From contig NZ_CP031376.1 of NCBI RefSeq assembly GCF_003363775.1, positions 558,001 through 622,000 on the forward strand: a stretch of 64,000 bases of DNA, in the 5' to 3' direction. Shown in pieces: positions 43,352-54,727 of this stretch (within the stretch, counting starts at the first letter, position 1; each line of letters begins with the position of its first letter). Position numbers and translations under genes: made by a program. The stretch is from Spiroplasma alleghenense. GTDB taxonomy: Bacteria; Bacillota_I; Bacilli_A; Mycoplasmatales; Mycoplasmataceae. Below the pieces are notes generated by a model. It did no database searches. It was not told the origin of the DNA and was given only the letters and a program-made list of their open reading frames with translations.

Positions 43352-44347
43352 CTAATTTCCAATCATCGCAACCATAACGGCTTTGATTGAGTGAACGCGG
43401 TTCTCAGCTTCTTCAAAAACAACTGAATTTTTAGATCTAAAGACCTCGTCGGTAACTTCCATTTCTTTTAAACCAAATTTTTTATTGATATCCATTCCTA
43501 CTTCTGTATTTAAATCATGGAAAGCTGGTAAACAGTGCATAAATAATGCGTCTGCTTTAGCTTGTTTTAAAATTTCTTTGTTAACTTGATATGGTTTTAA
43601 TTCTTTAACTCTTGATTCTCAAACCTCAGCAGGTTCTCCCATTGAAACTCAAACATCTGTATAAAGTACGTCAGCATCTTTGGCAGCTAGTTTTGCATCT
43701 TCTTGAAATTCAATTTTAGCACCAGTTTCTTTGGCAATTGCTTGACATTCTTTTACTAAATCTTCATCAGGTCAGTATTTTTTTGGTGCAGCAGCAACAA
43801 AGTGCATTCCCATTTTAGCAGCCCCAATCATTAGTGAGTTACCCATATTGTTTCGAGCATCTCCGAAGAAAACTAATTTTTTACCTTTTAATTCCCCTCT
43901 TTCCTCAATGATAGTCATAAAGTCAGCTAGAATTTGAGTTGGATGGTATTTGTCTGTTAATCCATTAAATACTGGAACTCCGGCGTGATTGATTAGAATC
44001 TCAACATCTTCTTGTTTATAACCCCTAAATTCAATTCCGTCATACATTCTTCCTAAAACTTTGGCAGTATCTTCAACAGATTCTTTTTTACCCATTTGTG
44101 ATCCACTAGGTCCTAAGTAAGTAACTCGAGCACCTTGGTCAAGAGCTGCTACTTCAAAAGCACATCTAGTTCTTGTTGAATCTTTTTGAAATAGCAAGCA
44201 AATATTTTTACCTACTAATTTTGGAATTTCATTCCCAGCGTATTTAGCTCTTTTTAAATCCCTTGCTAAGTCTAGCAAGTATCTAATTTCTCTTGGTGAG
44301 AAATCTAGTAAAGTTCTAAGACTTCTCCCTCTTAAATTTAAGGCCAT
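43352..44347 (-). CDS. arcB: Ornithine carbamoyltransferase, catabolic
   Basis: 331 residues. Carbamoyl phosphate site S-T-R-T-R at 57-61; H-C-L-P at 271-274; the [12 protein letters not shown] motif in between. In this operon it runs toward carbamoyl phosphate and ornithine from citrulline. It lies 24 bases after arcA. Confidence 0.96.
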
Positions 44348-44371
44348 ATTTTTTCTCCTAACTTATATAGT

Positions 44372-45559
44372 TTATTTTAAATCTTCTCTTACTAGTGGCA
44401 TTGTCATACAACGAGGTCCACCTCTACCGCGAGAAAGTTCGCTACTTGGAGTTGTGATTACCTCAACTCCAGCTTTTTTAAGTAAATCAATTGTTACTCA
44501 GTTTCTTTCATAAGCAATTACTTTACCTGGAGCGATTGTGATTACGTTTGTTCCATCGTTTCATTGTTCTCTACCTGCAGCAATTTCATCTGATCCACCA
44601 CATTTTATTAGTTGAACATCTTTTCCAACTACTGAACTTAAGAATTCAATTAATGGTAGTTTAATTTCTTTTTTACCTGCTTTTGTAATTTCGAATATTT
44701 TAAATTCACTTATTGCATCGAAAATCAATGGATGCACAATAAATTTATCAAAATCAATATTAGTAAATACTGTATCTAAGTGCATATAACTTCTAGTTTT
44801 AGGCAAGTCTAATACTATAATTTTTTTAAATGTTTCTTCACCCTTGAATAAGTTTTGAGCTAATTTTTCAACAGCTTCATGACTTGTTCTTTGTGAAACA
44901 CCAATTATTAATGTCTCCTTATTTAATACTAAGATGTCACCACCTTCGATAAAATCTTTATATTCTCTTTGATAAACTTTTTCTACATTATTTTTGTAAT
45001 CTTTGTGATTATCAAAAACAAAGTCTGGAAATAGTGTTTCGCGATTTCTTGTCTCACTTCACATTTTGTGAATTGTAACTTTATTACCAACTGATGCAAA
45101 TGGATCTCTTTGGAATAAAACGTTTGGCAGTGGATCTGCGATAAATGGATATGGTGATTTGTCATCTTGATTTAACTCAATTTTTTTAGTACCACCAATC
45201 ATTTGTTTTACCATGTCAATATTTGTCATTTTTGATAAAAAGTCTTTAAAATCTTTTGCATATTCTTTTTTGACTTTTGCTTCTTCGATAAATTTGTTAA
45301 TAAAACCGTCTCTTAAATCTGGGTTTTGATCTAGTGCTTCAGCAACTAGATTTTCAATATATTTTACTGTTACTCCGTTTTCAGTTAGCAATTGGGTAAA
45401 CCTATCATGTTCATACTGTGCAACTTTTAGAAAAGGAATATCATCAAATAGTAAACGGTCTAATAAATCTGGAGTTAAATTTTCAACTTCATTTCCTGGA
45501 CGGTGTACTAAAACTTCTTTTAATTTTCCGATTTCTGAAAATACATTAATTTTGCTCAT
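44372..45559 (-). CDS. arcA: Arginine deiminase
   Basis: 395 residues. The C-terminal [12 protein letters not shown] holds the nucleophile Cys384. F-Q-R-D-P-F-A-S and [13 protein letters not shown] are also typical. It hydrolyses arginine to citrulline and ammonia in the cytoplasm. GGAGG precedes the ATG. It is the first gene of arcA-arcB-arcD-arcC. Confidence 0.97.
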
Positions 45560-45657
45560 ATTAATAATTCCTCCTTCTTGATTTTTACTACTACTCTAGG
45601 CGTCACCCCCAAAATCTATCTTCACGATTATTATTACACTTTAAAATTTAAAAGCAA
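45560..45657 (-). promoter_or_regulatory. arcA leader and promoter region
   Basis: On the minus strand TTGCTT (45652-45657) and an AATAAT-type -10 near 45630 could be a promoter. The following leader of about 60 bases holds a G/C-rich patch, GGGGGTGACGCC (45599-45610), unlike the surrounding AT-rich DNA. It may be an RNA or protein site; no known riboswitch was recognised. Confidence 0.4.
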
Positions 45658-45683
45658 TAGTTTTTTAGAAATATTACCGCATA

Positions 45684-46640
45684 TTAATATTTCTTTTGGT
45701 GAAAATTATTTTTGAAAAGAATAGAAATTCCATCATCTGTTAGCATTCTTCCTTTAGAAGTCCTTTTTATAAGGTTTTGAATCAATAATGGAGGCTCAAT
45801 AACTGACAAAATGACAGAAATCGGAATTGAAGCAATGTGTGAAATTGTTTCAATTCCGATGGGTTGATACTCTTTGACTATTAATAAATAATTAATATCA
45901 ACATCAGTCAAACCATAATCATAAATATTCATTTTCTCCAAAATTGTTTTTAGTCGCGAAATTGTTAATATATCATTTTCTTCATAAACAATATAATCAT
46001 AAATTCTTTTTAAAATATTGATCGCAACTCTTGGAACTTGTTTACAATGATTAGCTAAAAAACAAGCTAATTCCTCAGTAAGTTTAAGACCTATTTTTTC
46101 GCTCGCTCTAAAAACTATTTGACTAATTTCTTTGATATTATAGTTTTTTAAGTGTAAGTTAATCGCAAATCGATTTGAAAATGGTACCGGTAATTTATTT
46201 AATTCTGTTGTTGCCACAATTATTGTGATATCAGGAATTTTAATATTTATAACCTTAGAATTATAATCTTTACCGATTATTACACTAAGTTTACCTTCTT
46301 CAAGTACTGGATATAGAATTTCTAAGACCTCTTTTGTAACTGCGTGAATTTCATCAATAAATAAAATTTCTTTTTCCTTAATTGAAGTAAGAGTGGAAAT
46401 TAAATCACTTGGTTTTTGTAAGCTTGGACCATTTAAAATGTGAATTTTTTGATTCATTACTTTTGAAATTAAATAAGCAAGCGAAGTTTTTCCCATTCCA
46501 CTCGGACCATGAATTAAAATATTATCAAGAGATTTTCCTTGAATTTTTGCAGAACTTACATAAACCTTAAGATTGTTTATAATGTTTTCTTGTCCAAAGT
46601 ATTCTTTTCAGGTCTTGGGTCTAAATACTTGACTGTTCAT
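45684..46640 (-). CDS. ruvB: Holliday junction branch migration ATPase RuvB
   Basis: 318 residues. Walker A G-P-S-G-M-G-K-T-S at 45-53; Walker B F-I-D-E-I-H at 94-99; the C-terminal winged helix includes G-I-E-T-I-S and the end R-T-S-K-G-R-M-L-T. It drives branch migration with RuvA. Its start overlaps ruvA by 20 bases. One early TGA is Trp. Confidence 0.95.
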
Positions 46641-47199
46641 TTTCAACCACCCTAACTAGTACTTTTTGAAACATTTCTTCAATTTTTAAATTGTTATCAA
46701 TTTTACTAACTGCTTGATAAATTCTTCTTTGGTTATAACCAAGTTTTTGTAAACTGTCAATTACACTTAATTGTTTGGAATTATAAGTTACTTTAAAGTA
46801 CACTTTTTGTAACTCATTAATAATAACCTTAGCTGTAAAAGATCCAATATTTTTTAAGTCTTCTAATTTTTCAAAGTCATTGTCTTGAATTATTTGAATA
46901 ATTTCGTCGTGCTCAAAACTTTTCATAATTAATTTTGCCGTCTTAATTCCAACTGTTTTTATTTTATTTAGTTCTGAGAATAATCTTTGATTATTTTCGT
47001 TTTCAAAGCAAAAATAAAATGACTCAAAATCCGACTTTATTTCTGTAACAAAGACCTTATTATTACTTGTTATATTTGTTTCAAATCCCTTATCTCCTAA
47101 TGATTTAAAGTAATTGAACCTGAAGCCGATTTTTTGCTCAGTTTCGATTATTAAGAAGTTTTTTTCTATTTGTTTAATATCACCAATTATATAATGCAT
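46621..47199 (-). CDS. ruvA: Holliday junction DNA helicase subunit RuvA
   Basis: 192 residues. An OB-fold N-terminus (Y-I-I-G-D-I-K-Q-I), two helix-hairpin-helix regions (L-N-K-I-K-T-V-G-I-K-T-A-K and L-K-N-I-G-S-F-T-A-K-V-I) and a C-terminal domain III. It binds four-way junctions and recruits RuvB. Confidence 0.93.
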   Translation of the reverse strand: MHYIIGDIKQIEKNFLIIETEQKIGFRFNYFKSLGDKGFETNITSNNKVFVTEIKSDFESFYFCFENENNQRLFSELNKIKTVGIKTAKLIMKSFEHDEIIQIIQDNDFEKLEDLKNIGSFTAKVIINELQKVYFKVTYNSKQLSVIDSLQKLGYNQRRIYQAVSKIDNNLKIEEMFQKVLVRVVENEQSSI

Positions 47200-47249
47200 T
47201 TTTCATTCCCCTAATATTAATCGTATTTTTGGCAATTAAATAGGCAATA

Positions 47250-47281
47250 AAAAATAAAAAAATTTGGCTTAGCCAAATTTG
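47250..47281 (-). terminator. Terminator of rpsU
   Basis: AAATTTGGC, TAA loop (the stop codon), GCCAAATTTTTTT on the minus strand. Confidence 0.8.
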
Positions 47282-47433
47282 CGGTTTTGTTTTTGTTTGT
47301 AAATACGTTTTTCTTTTTTACTTAAGTGATATTCACGTTTACGAGCTTCTGCTTTATTTGCTGAAGCAACTTTTTGAAAACGTTTTAATGCTTTTTCGAT
47401 TGGTTCACCTTCGTGTAAAGTAACACTAGCCAT
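47269..47433 (-). CDS. rpsU: 30S ribosomal protein S21
   Basis: 54 residues, basic: M-A-S-V-T-L-H-E-G-E-P-I-E-K-A-L-K-R-F, then K-A-E-A-R-K-R-E-Y and a Lys-rich tail. This is the S21 pattern; it joins the 30S platform. GGAG lies before the ATG. Confidence 0.95.
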   Translation of the reverse strand: MASVTLHEGEPIEKALKRFQKVASANKAEARKREYHLSKKEKRIYKQKQNRKFG

Positions 47434-47588
47434 CTTTTTCAACTCCAATTCAATTAAATTTTATAAAATTTCAAGAAATATTTCAACTAAAATGTTGATA
47501 AAGTTGAAAAAAATTACAATTATATTTTATTTTTCAAGAAAATTAACACTAATTTTAGTAAAATTATACAAAAGAAAAGGATGATAAA

Positions 47589-48764
47589 ATGAAAAAGGTT
47601 AATTTGATTGTCACAGGTGGAATAGCTGCAAGTAAGAGTTATGAATTATATCAATTATTAAAAGAGAAATATGAGGTTAGTGTTATTTTAACCAAAAATG
47701 CATTTCGTTTTGCTAAGTTTGAAAATACCAAAATTTCGAGCAAGATATTTGATCAAGAATTTTATGATTCTCATAGTACTGGAGAGCACATTTCTAAAAC
47801 CTATGACTCAGATTTCAATATAATTTATCCAGCAACATACAACTATATTGGTAAAATAGCATCAGGAATTTGTGATGATTTGGCATCTTTGATATTTGCT
47901 GCAAGTAATACGAAAACATGAATATTTCCTAGCATGAATTCAAGGATGTACTTAAACCCAATTTTTCAGAACAATAGAGAAACCTTGCAAAAATTAAATC
48001 ACATCTCTTGAATCGAACCTAAAGAAGGTCGCCTTGCTAGTGGAGAATATGGAATTGGTCGAGCACTCGAACCCAAAGAAGTTTTAACTACAATTGAAAA
48101 AAACTATTATAATAAATTTAGCAAAATAAAGGATAAGAAATTTTTGATTAATTTTGGAAGAACCAGAACTTATCTAGATAAAATTAGATATTTAACAAAT
48201 GAAAGTTCTGGAAAAATGGGGTTGGAAATTCTAAAGGTTCTTGAATCGAACCTTATTAATTCACAAGCAGTTGTTGGAGATTGCGACTTCTCCCTACCCA
48301 ATAATTATAGCTACCAAAAAGTTAAAACCAACTATGAAATGCTTGAAGCAATGAAAAACAATTTTAAATCCGCAGAAGTTGTGATTTGCGCTGCAGCTCT
48401 TAATGATTTTGAATTTACAAATACTTCTGATAAAAAAATTGAAAAAAGAAGCATCGATTTAAAAAACTATAAAATAGACTTGAAGGGAAGTGTTGATGTT
48501 TTAAGAGAGCTCGGTAGAATTAAAACTAATCAATTTTTAGTCGGTTTTTCACTTGCAAATGATTTTAATTTAGAGAAGTCATGGGAAAAAATTCATGAAA
48601 AAAATCTAGATGCCTTAATACTAAACCTAACAACAGCAATGAGTAATTCAGAAACTGAAATAAAAATTCTTATCACTAAAACTAAAAAAGTTATTGATTT
48701 TAAATTAATGTCAAAAGTTGAAGCAGCTTTTGAGATCGTCAAAACTTTAAATGAAATAATGTAG
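47589..48764 (+). CDS. coaBC: Bifunctional phosphopantothenoylcysteine decarboxylase/synthase (CoaBC)
   Basis: 391 residues. The flavoprotein CoaC half begins T-G-G-I-A-A-S-K and has P-S-M-N-S-R-M; the CoaB half begins near residue 185 with N-F-G-R-T-R-T-Y-L-D and contains A-A-A-L-N-D-F and N-L-T-T-A-M-S. The expected I-D-x-V-R after the CoaB start reads L-D-K-I-R. It converts 4'-phosphopantothenate to phosphopantetheine on the way to CoA. It is monocistronic. Confidence 0.88.
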
Positions 48765-48769
48765 TATTG

Positions 48770-48813
48770 CAAAAGAGTTTAAACCAATTTAGTGGCTTTA
48801 AATTCTTTTTTTA
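48770..48813. terminator. Candidate terminator between coaBC and the PTS gene
   Basis: AAAAGAGTTTAAA and TTTAAATTCTTTT with one wobble pair, followed by a T-run in the coaBC direction. Confidence 0.55.
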
Positions 48814-50662
48814 ATTTCAAATATTTTTCTCGATCTTCTGAGAAGTTCTCTTGATTTTTATTTAAAGAATATATTCAAAGTCTACCCGCATAAGTTATTT
48901 GTGATTTATCGAATTTAAAGATAATTCTTTTTTCTGTAATAGAAAAACTTTTTATAAATTTATATTTATCTAAAATCTGCAAATCAATTTTAGCAACTTT
49001 GAGTTCTATTTCAAGACTTTCATCATTGATCATTGTGACTTTTGAAATATTTTTGATTCCCCTAAATGATAAATTCAAGATTTGAAAGGCATGTTTTTCC
49101 TGTAAGAATCTATTCTTCATTTTTAAAATACTTATATCCTGAATTAATGTTTTTTTTCAAACATCCTTTTTGTATAGATAGAAAAATGTCAAAAATGAAA
49201 TTAAAGCAAAAACTAAGCCGATGATAAAAATATATCAAATTTTCATATCTTGATCGCCATTAGCTAGACTTGGTATTATTCCGTTAGTTGCAAAATCAAG
49301 TAACCCTGTAGAAAAAGTTGAACCAATTTTAATCTCTAATAAATTTGCAATCATTGCTTGCAATCCAGCCATTGGTGCATAAAAACCAAAATAAATAATA
49401 GGATTAGAATATAGAAATAGAAATTCAATTGGCTCAGTAATCCCCAAAAGAGCTGACATTAAAATTGCCATTAAATAATAGCCTTTTCTCTGTTTCCTTT
49501 CATTTTTATCTAAACTAAAAAATAAACTAGCACCAATAGCTGGTAAAACAATCATAGAATTACTAAAGCCCCCGCTTGTAAATCTTGTAAGTTTTAGACC
49601 AACATTCCAAAAATCTTGAATATTAACATAGCTGTTATTTAAAACTAAAACACTAGCAATTTGATCACCTTGGGCACTTCAAAAATTAACTCCAGTTCCC
49701 TGTCATCAATTTTCGACTAATGGAATAAAGTCCCCACAACTATTAAGCGACATTTTGTAAATCACTTCATTAATAAGGTCTTGATTGACTAAAGCTTCAC
49801 TAATTTCTCATTGTGCAAATAAATTTTTATTAGCTGAACTGGTTATTTGAATCACATAATTTTGTAAAACTAGGTATTGATAATCAATTAAAGAACCCCC
49901 GACACTAGTTCATCAAAATGGACCATGTCAAATAACTTGGCCTTGAAAAACTACCAAAACTCTTTGAATAAATTTGAAAATAAAACTATCAATTCCAAAT
50001 GGTAATTTAGTTGTTCAGTTACCAAAGATATTTAAACCGATTACAAAAATCGGTCAAACCAAAATAAAGATAACTCCTAAAAGAATTGCTAAAATCGGGG
50101 TAATTAAAAGTACAAAACGCTCTTTTGCAATGAAAGTTAAATAACTTGGCATTTGAAAATCTTTTAACTTATTATAAGCCAAAATAACAACAATCCCAAC
50201 AACCATTCCACCAAGAACTCCGGTTTGCAAAGTTTCTAATCCATAAAAACTATCTAATAGTAGTTTGCTTTGCTGATTTTTGTAAAATCAAATATTAATC
50301 GTCCCATTATTGTTATGAACGATAAAAGCACCCATAAATGCTATAAAAACAAAATAACCCAAAACCCCAGATAAAATTGCAAAACCTTTATTTTTAGTGA
50401 AACCCAATATTAATGCGAGGCAAAAAAACAATCCTAAATTTTTAAATAAAATCCCCCCAATTATGTTAAAAACATTTGAGGCTTGATTAGGTCCATGACT
50501 GATATTTGTAATAATATTTGCAATTGAAAGTGATAATCCAAAAAAAGGCATTAATATAACAACGACAAAAAGACTCGAACCGATCTTTTGAAAAAAACCC
50601 GAAACGATGACTTTATTAAAATCTTTGATAGCAAAATTTGACACTGGTTCTTGATTTGACAT
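48779..50662 (-). CDS. PTS EIIC-type sugar transporter with Cys-less IIB-like tail
   Basis: 627 residues. The membrane part (about 1-510) has many spans and the EIIC motif G-I-T-E-P-I-E-F. The C-terminal 110 residues look like a IIB domain (L-N-L-S-F-R-G-I-K-N-I-S-K-V), but where glucose-family IIB has the phosphorylated Cys (C-I-T-R-L-R) it reads I-N-D-E-S-L-E-I, and no Cys is present. Transport would need a separate IIB, or the protein is a sensor or non-PTS permease. The sugar is unknown; EIIC is of the glucose/maltose/GlcNAc type. Confidence 0.82.
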
Positions 50663-50705
50663 TATTTATTCCTCAACTACTTTAATTAACTATAAACTAA
50701 TCATA

Positions 50706-50736
50706 CAAAAAAACCTCTCAAATGAGAAGTTTTTAA
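50706..50736 (-). terminator. Terminator of the D-2-hydroxyacid dehydrogenase gene
   Basis: On the minus strand AACTTCTCA, loop, TGAGAGGTT with a wobble pair and a T7 run. Confidence 0.75.
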
Positions 50737-50739
50737 AAA

Positions 50740-51732
50740 TTATTTAATTGGATTTTTGCAAGTTCCTGTTGCAACTAATTCTTTAATATTTTCAAAACTG
50801 GTTTCAACCATGTTTTTAATTGCTTCATCTGTAAAGTAAGCGATGTGAGGAGTAACTATTACTCGTGGATGCATACTAATCAATTCTTTTTGAACTGTTG
50901 ATTTCATATCATTTTTTCACTTTTTGAAAAATAACTGATCTTCATTTTCTATTACATCTAAAGCTGCCTGTTTAACATGTTGACTTTTTAATGCATTCAC
51001 CAAGTCTTCTAGATTAATTAATTCTCCTCTCGAAGTATTAACAATTATTACTCCTTTTTTCATTTTTGAAATTACTTCTTTATTAATAAAGTGTAGATTT
51101 TGACCCGGAATATATGGAATGTGTAAAGAAATTAAATTTGAATTTGCAAGTAAGTATTCCAAGTCTTTGTATTCCAGAATTCCTTTTGCATTATCACTTT
51201 TAAAAACATCATATCCAATTACATTAGCTCCCATACCCTTTCACGATTTAGCGGTTTCTAACCCAATTCTACCAGTTCCGATTATCCCAATGGTTGAGTT
51301 TCGAGCTTCAGTGGAAAACATTTGAGAGTCTACTGTAAAATCTTGATTTAAAAATTTTTCATAACAATAGAAGTTATTTCTTAGCATTGACATCCCCATT
51401 GAGAATGCCAATTCACTAATTGCATTTGGTGAATACCCTGGCACATGGCCCATTAAAAATCCTAATTCTTTTGCTTTTAAAATATCAATGTGGTTTGTTC
51501 CCACTGTTCTTGTTAGTAAATATTTAATTCCAAAATTTTTGATAATTTCTAAGCGAGCCTCGTTAGCATAACAATTTGTCATTAATAAAACTGCATCATG
51601 CCCCTTAGCTTTAAGAACGGTTTTATCATCTAAAAGATCTTCCAACAAAGTTAAATCAAAACCATATTCTTGATTTATCTTGTTAAAAACAACCGCTTCA
51701 ACGTCACGGACACCATAACAAATAATTTTCAT
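50740..51732 (-). CDS. D-2-hydroxyacid dehydrogenase (D-lactate dehydrogenase-like)
   Basis: 330 residues. NAD loop G-I-I-G-T-G-R-I-G; the catalytic set R235 (N-T-S-R-G), E264 and H of T-P-H-I-A-Y near 296 is intact at the positions usual for D-LDH. It would reduce pyruvate to D-lactate, or another 2-oxoacid. L-LDH is encoded next to it (51971-52930), so both lactate forms may be made. Confidence 0.9.
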
Positions 51733-51925
51733 TTTCTAAATTCCCCATTTGCCTATTTTATAAGACTTTTCTACATAAACAAATCTAATTGCCTATATTA
51801 AAATTCTATCTTTGTTAAAAAAATATAACAAAAATAGGAAAAATATTTAATTTATTTTAAAATCAAAATATATTTGAATATTATTGTAAATATTCAGAAA
51901 AATGATTATAATTTTACGAATAAAA

Positions 51926-51952
51926 AATTGAAACCAGTTTGGTTTCAATTTT
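51926..51952 (-). terminator. Terminator of ldh
   Basis: AATTGAAACCA, AAC loop, TGGTTTCAATTTTTT on the minus strand. Confidence 0.8.
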
Positions 51953-51970
51953 TTTTGTATTAAAGTTTTA

Positions 51971-52930
51971 CTATTTTTTAATAGCTTCTCTTGCTTTGCT
52001 AATTGCAGCAGATAATGTAGTACATGATTCATTGAATAATTTTTGTTCATCTTTTGTTAAATCTCATTCAATAATTTTTTCTCATCCGTTTTCACCAATT
52101 ATAGCAGGTACTCCTGTAAATAAATCTTTATTTCCATACTCCCCGTTTAATTTAGCTCCAACCATTAATGTAGCGCGTTCATTTCTCAAAACTGCCTTAA
52201 CGATTCTTGTTAAACAAACACCAATTCCGTAGAATGTTGCGCGTTTTAGTTCAATAATTTTATAAGCCATGTGAACAGCTTCTTCTCTAATTTTATCTAA
52301 ATCTGCTTGCTTAATTACTCCATCGCTGATGTATTTGCTAATTGGTTGTCCCATAACTGAAGCGCGTGATCATACAGCAACTGAAGAATCACCATGTTCT
52401 CCCGCTAGGAATGCATCAACTGATTCTGCTCCAACATTAAGTTTTTCAGCAAGCAATCTTCTTAAACGAGCTGAATCAAGTGTAGTTCCTGAACCAATAA
52501 CTTTGTGTTGATCAAATCCTGTAACTTCTTGGTAAACTAATGTTAATACGTCAACTGGGTTTGAAGCAATAACTGTAATTCCTTTAAAACCAGATTTTTT
52601 AATTTCTTCACCGATTGATTTCATAATAACTGCATTTCCAGCAACCATGTCTAATCTAGTTTCTCCATCTTTTTGTGGTCTTCCTGCTGTAATAACAATT
52701 ACATCAGCGTCTTTACAATCTGAATAATCTCCAGCTTTAATTGAAGTAAATGGTTGTGGTAAAACAGCCATTGTATCAGCTAAGTCTAAAGCATTCCCTT
52801 GCGCTGCTTGAGGAAAGGCATCAATTAATACATATTCTGACGCAATTCCTTGATTAATTGCAGAATACATAAATGAGGTCCCAACAGCACCAGCTCCTAC
52901 TAAAACGACTTTGTTAGATGTTTTTTTCAT
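51971..52930 (-). CDS. ldh: L-lactate dehydrogenase
   Basis: 319 residues. NAD loop G-A-G-A-V-G at 12-17; catalytic H179 in G-E-H-G-D-S; substrate Arg in G-R-P-Q-K-D-G-E-T-R. It regenerates NAD from pyruvate at the end of glycolysis. TGA at 52370 is Trp. It has its own promoter with a long hairpin over the transcript start. Confidence 0.96.
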
Positions 52931-52963
52931 TTTTCTCTCCTCTTACCCATTATTAGGTTATCC

Positions 52964-53006
52964 TTCTTTATAAACAAAAACCGAAATTGTTTATAAAGAA
53001 ATTATA
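52964..53006 (-). promoter_or_regulatory. ldh promoter -10 with adjacent 14-bp inverted repeat
   Basis: TATAAT (53001-53006 on the minus strand) is followed at once by TTCTTTATAAACAA, nine bases, TTGTTTATAAAGAA (52964-53000). The transcript would begin within the first arm. This is either an operator or a 5' stabilising hairpin. Confidence 0.7.
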
Positions 53007-53049
53007 GCACTTTTATATTAATAATATTATTGAAATAAGATAATTTCAT

Positions 53050-53087
53050 AAAAATAGTTCTTTAAATATTTAAAGAACTATTTTTTT
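53050..53087 (-). terminator. Terminator of deoC
   Basis: AAAAATAGTTCTTTAAA and its complement around a two-base centre; a T-run follows on the minus strand. It ends the nagA-deoC run. Confidence 0.82.
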
Positions 53088-53745
53088 AATATTCTTCGTT
53101 GGTTTTACCTTCGATAATAGCAACCCCGCCGCTTGTTCCGAGACGATCGGCTCCTGCTTTAATCATTTCTTCGGCATCCTGGAGGTTTCTAACTCCTCCG
53201 GCTGCTTTTACTTTAGCTTTTCCGTTAACTATTTTTTTCATTAAAGTAACATTTTCGATTGTTGCCCCAGCTGTTGAGAAACCTGTTGAGGTTTTAACAA
53301 AATCTAATTTAGCTTCAACTGCTAATTCACAAGCCTTAATAATTTCTTCCTTTGTTAAAAGTGCTGTTTCAAAAATAACTTTAACAATTGTTTTTCCGGC
53401 TGCTTCTTTTACTTTTTTCATGTCATTTAAAACTACATCATATTTTTGGCTTTTTAGAGCTCCGATATTAATTACCATATCAATTTCAGTTGCCCCATCT
53501 TTAATTGCTAGAGTTGTCTCAAAAGCCTTAACTTCAGATGTGTTCACTCCAAGTGGAAATCCAACAACAGTTGTAATTCCTACATTCGAACCTGTTAATG
53601 ATTCTTTAGCCAGTTTTATTCAATAAGGATTTACACAAACTGTTGCAAAATCATATTTTTTAGCTTCTTCACATAGCTTAATTATTTGGGGTTCAGTTGC
53701 CTCTGGTTTTAATAAAGTGTGGTCGATATATTTATTTAAATTCAT
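53086..53745 (-). CDS. deoC: Deoxyribose-phosphate aldolase
   Basis: 219 residues. Schiff-base Lys151 is in F-V-K-T-S-T-G-F; the second Lys122 is in V-K-V-I-F-E-T; Asp89 is in E-I-D-M-V. It splits deoxyribose 5-phosphate to glyceraldehyde 3-phosphate and acetaldehyde, salvaging nucleosides. It starts one base after the oxidoreductase stop; GGAG lies before the ATG. Confidence 0.95.
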
Positions 53746-53746
53746 A

Positions 53747-54727
53747 TTAGTTTTCTCCTATTTTCTCTTGATCTAATTCGATCATATTTAGTACTCTAAT
53801 TGCTTCAATTGAAATTTCTAACAAATAGTCTCTTAAATTAAATTCGAGGTTTAATACCATTTCTACAAAAGTTTGAATTTCATAATCAAATGCATCTTGA
53901 TTTTTTGGTGCTTCAAAGACTGTTTTTAAATTTTCCTCTCTTTGAGATACTGAAATTTTATTTATTTTGGTTAGTCCTTCAAATACTAAAGTTTCCTCAT
54001 CTGAAAGTAGTTCGCTTCCTATTTTTCCATGACTAGCCTTTGAATTAACAATATTAACTAAAGTATCATTTTGGTGTCTTAAAATAACTGTATTATTCAA
54101 TCCAACATGATTTGGTAAGAAGTGAGCCATTGCCTTTATCTCTTTAACTGGTCCAAATAAACTCACCGCTAATTCTACGGGATAAATTAATGTATCGTAA
54201 GTTGAACCCTTACCTAAGTTGGAATCGAAAACAGATTCATAAACACCCTTTTTGATGTCCTTCATTCTACTTGAATATTGATTAAATGATAAATTTGCTA
54301 AAAATGGGTTATTATTTTGAACTCAATCAACCAAGTTTTTAAATTGAGGAACATGAATAGTTTTGAATGCTTCCATTAAAATTACATTATTTCTGCTTGC
54401 AATTTCGCTTAGTTCAACTGCCTCTTCAAATTTCAAAGTTATAGGTTTCTCGACAAAAACATGTTTTTGTTGTAATAAAAAATACTTTGCTTGTTCATAG
54501 TGCAATCCATTTGGAGATGAAATATAAACTGCATCTATTTCATCAACCAAAACATCAAATTTATTAACTGCTTTTGCAGTTTTTATATTACATTTTTGGA
54601 TAAACTCCTTTGCTCTTTCGATACTCCGCGAGTATACGCAAGCAATTTTGATTGCAACATTTTTTTGTGCTGCAGCGATAAATTGCTCACAAATTTGACT
54701 TGTACCAATTGTTGCAATTTTAATCAT
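53747..54727 (-). CDS. Gfo/Idh/MocA family oxidoreductase
   Basis: 326 residues. N-terminal Rossmann fold (I-A-T-I-G-T-S-Q-I), Y-I-S-S-P-N-G-L-H and the family E-K-P-I-T motif; the C-terminal domain is the sugar-binding half. The substrate is unknown, probably a sugar derivative given the nagA and deoC neighbours. ATG 54727 has GGAGG upstream. It overlaps the upstream gene by eight bases. Confidence 0.88.

Noticed and set aside
51847-52050. 67-residue frame at the ldh end
   Set aside because: Out-of-frame overlap with ldh and its terminator; no ribosome site.
53099-53626. Plus-strand frame of 175 residues over deoC
   Set aside because: Antisense shadow of deoC; composition and lack of start signals argue against a gene.
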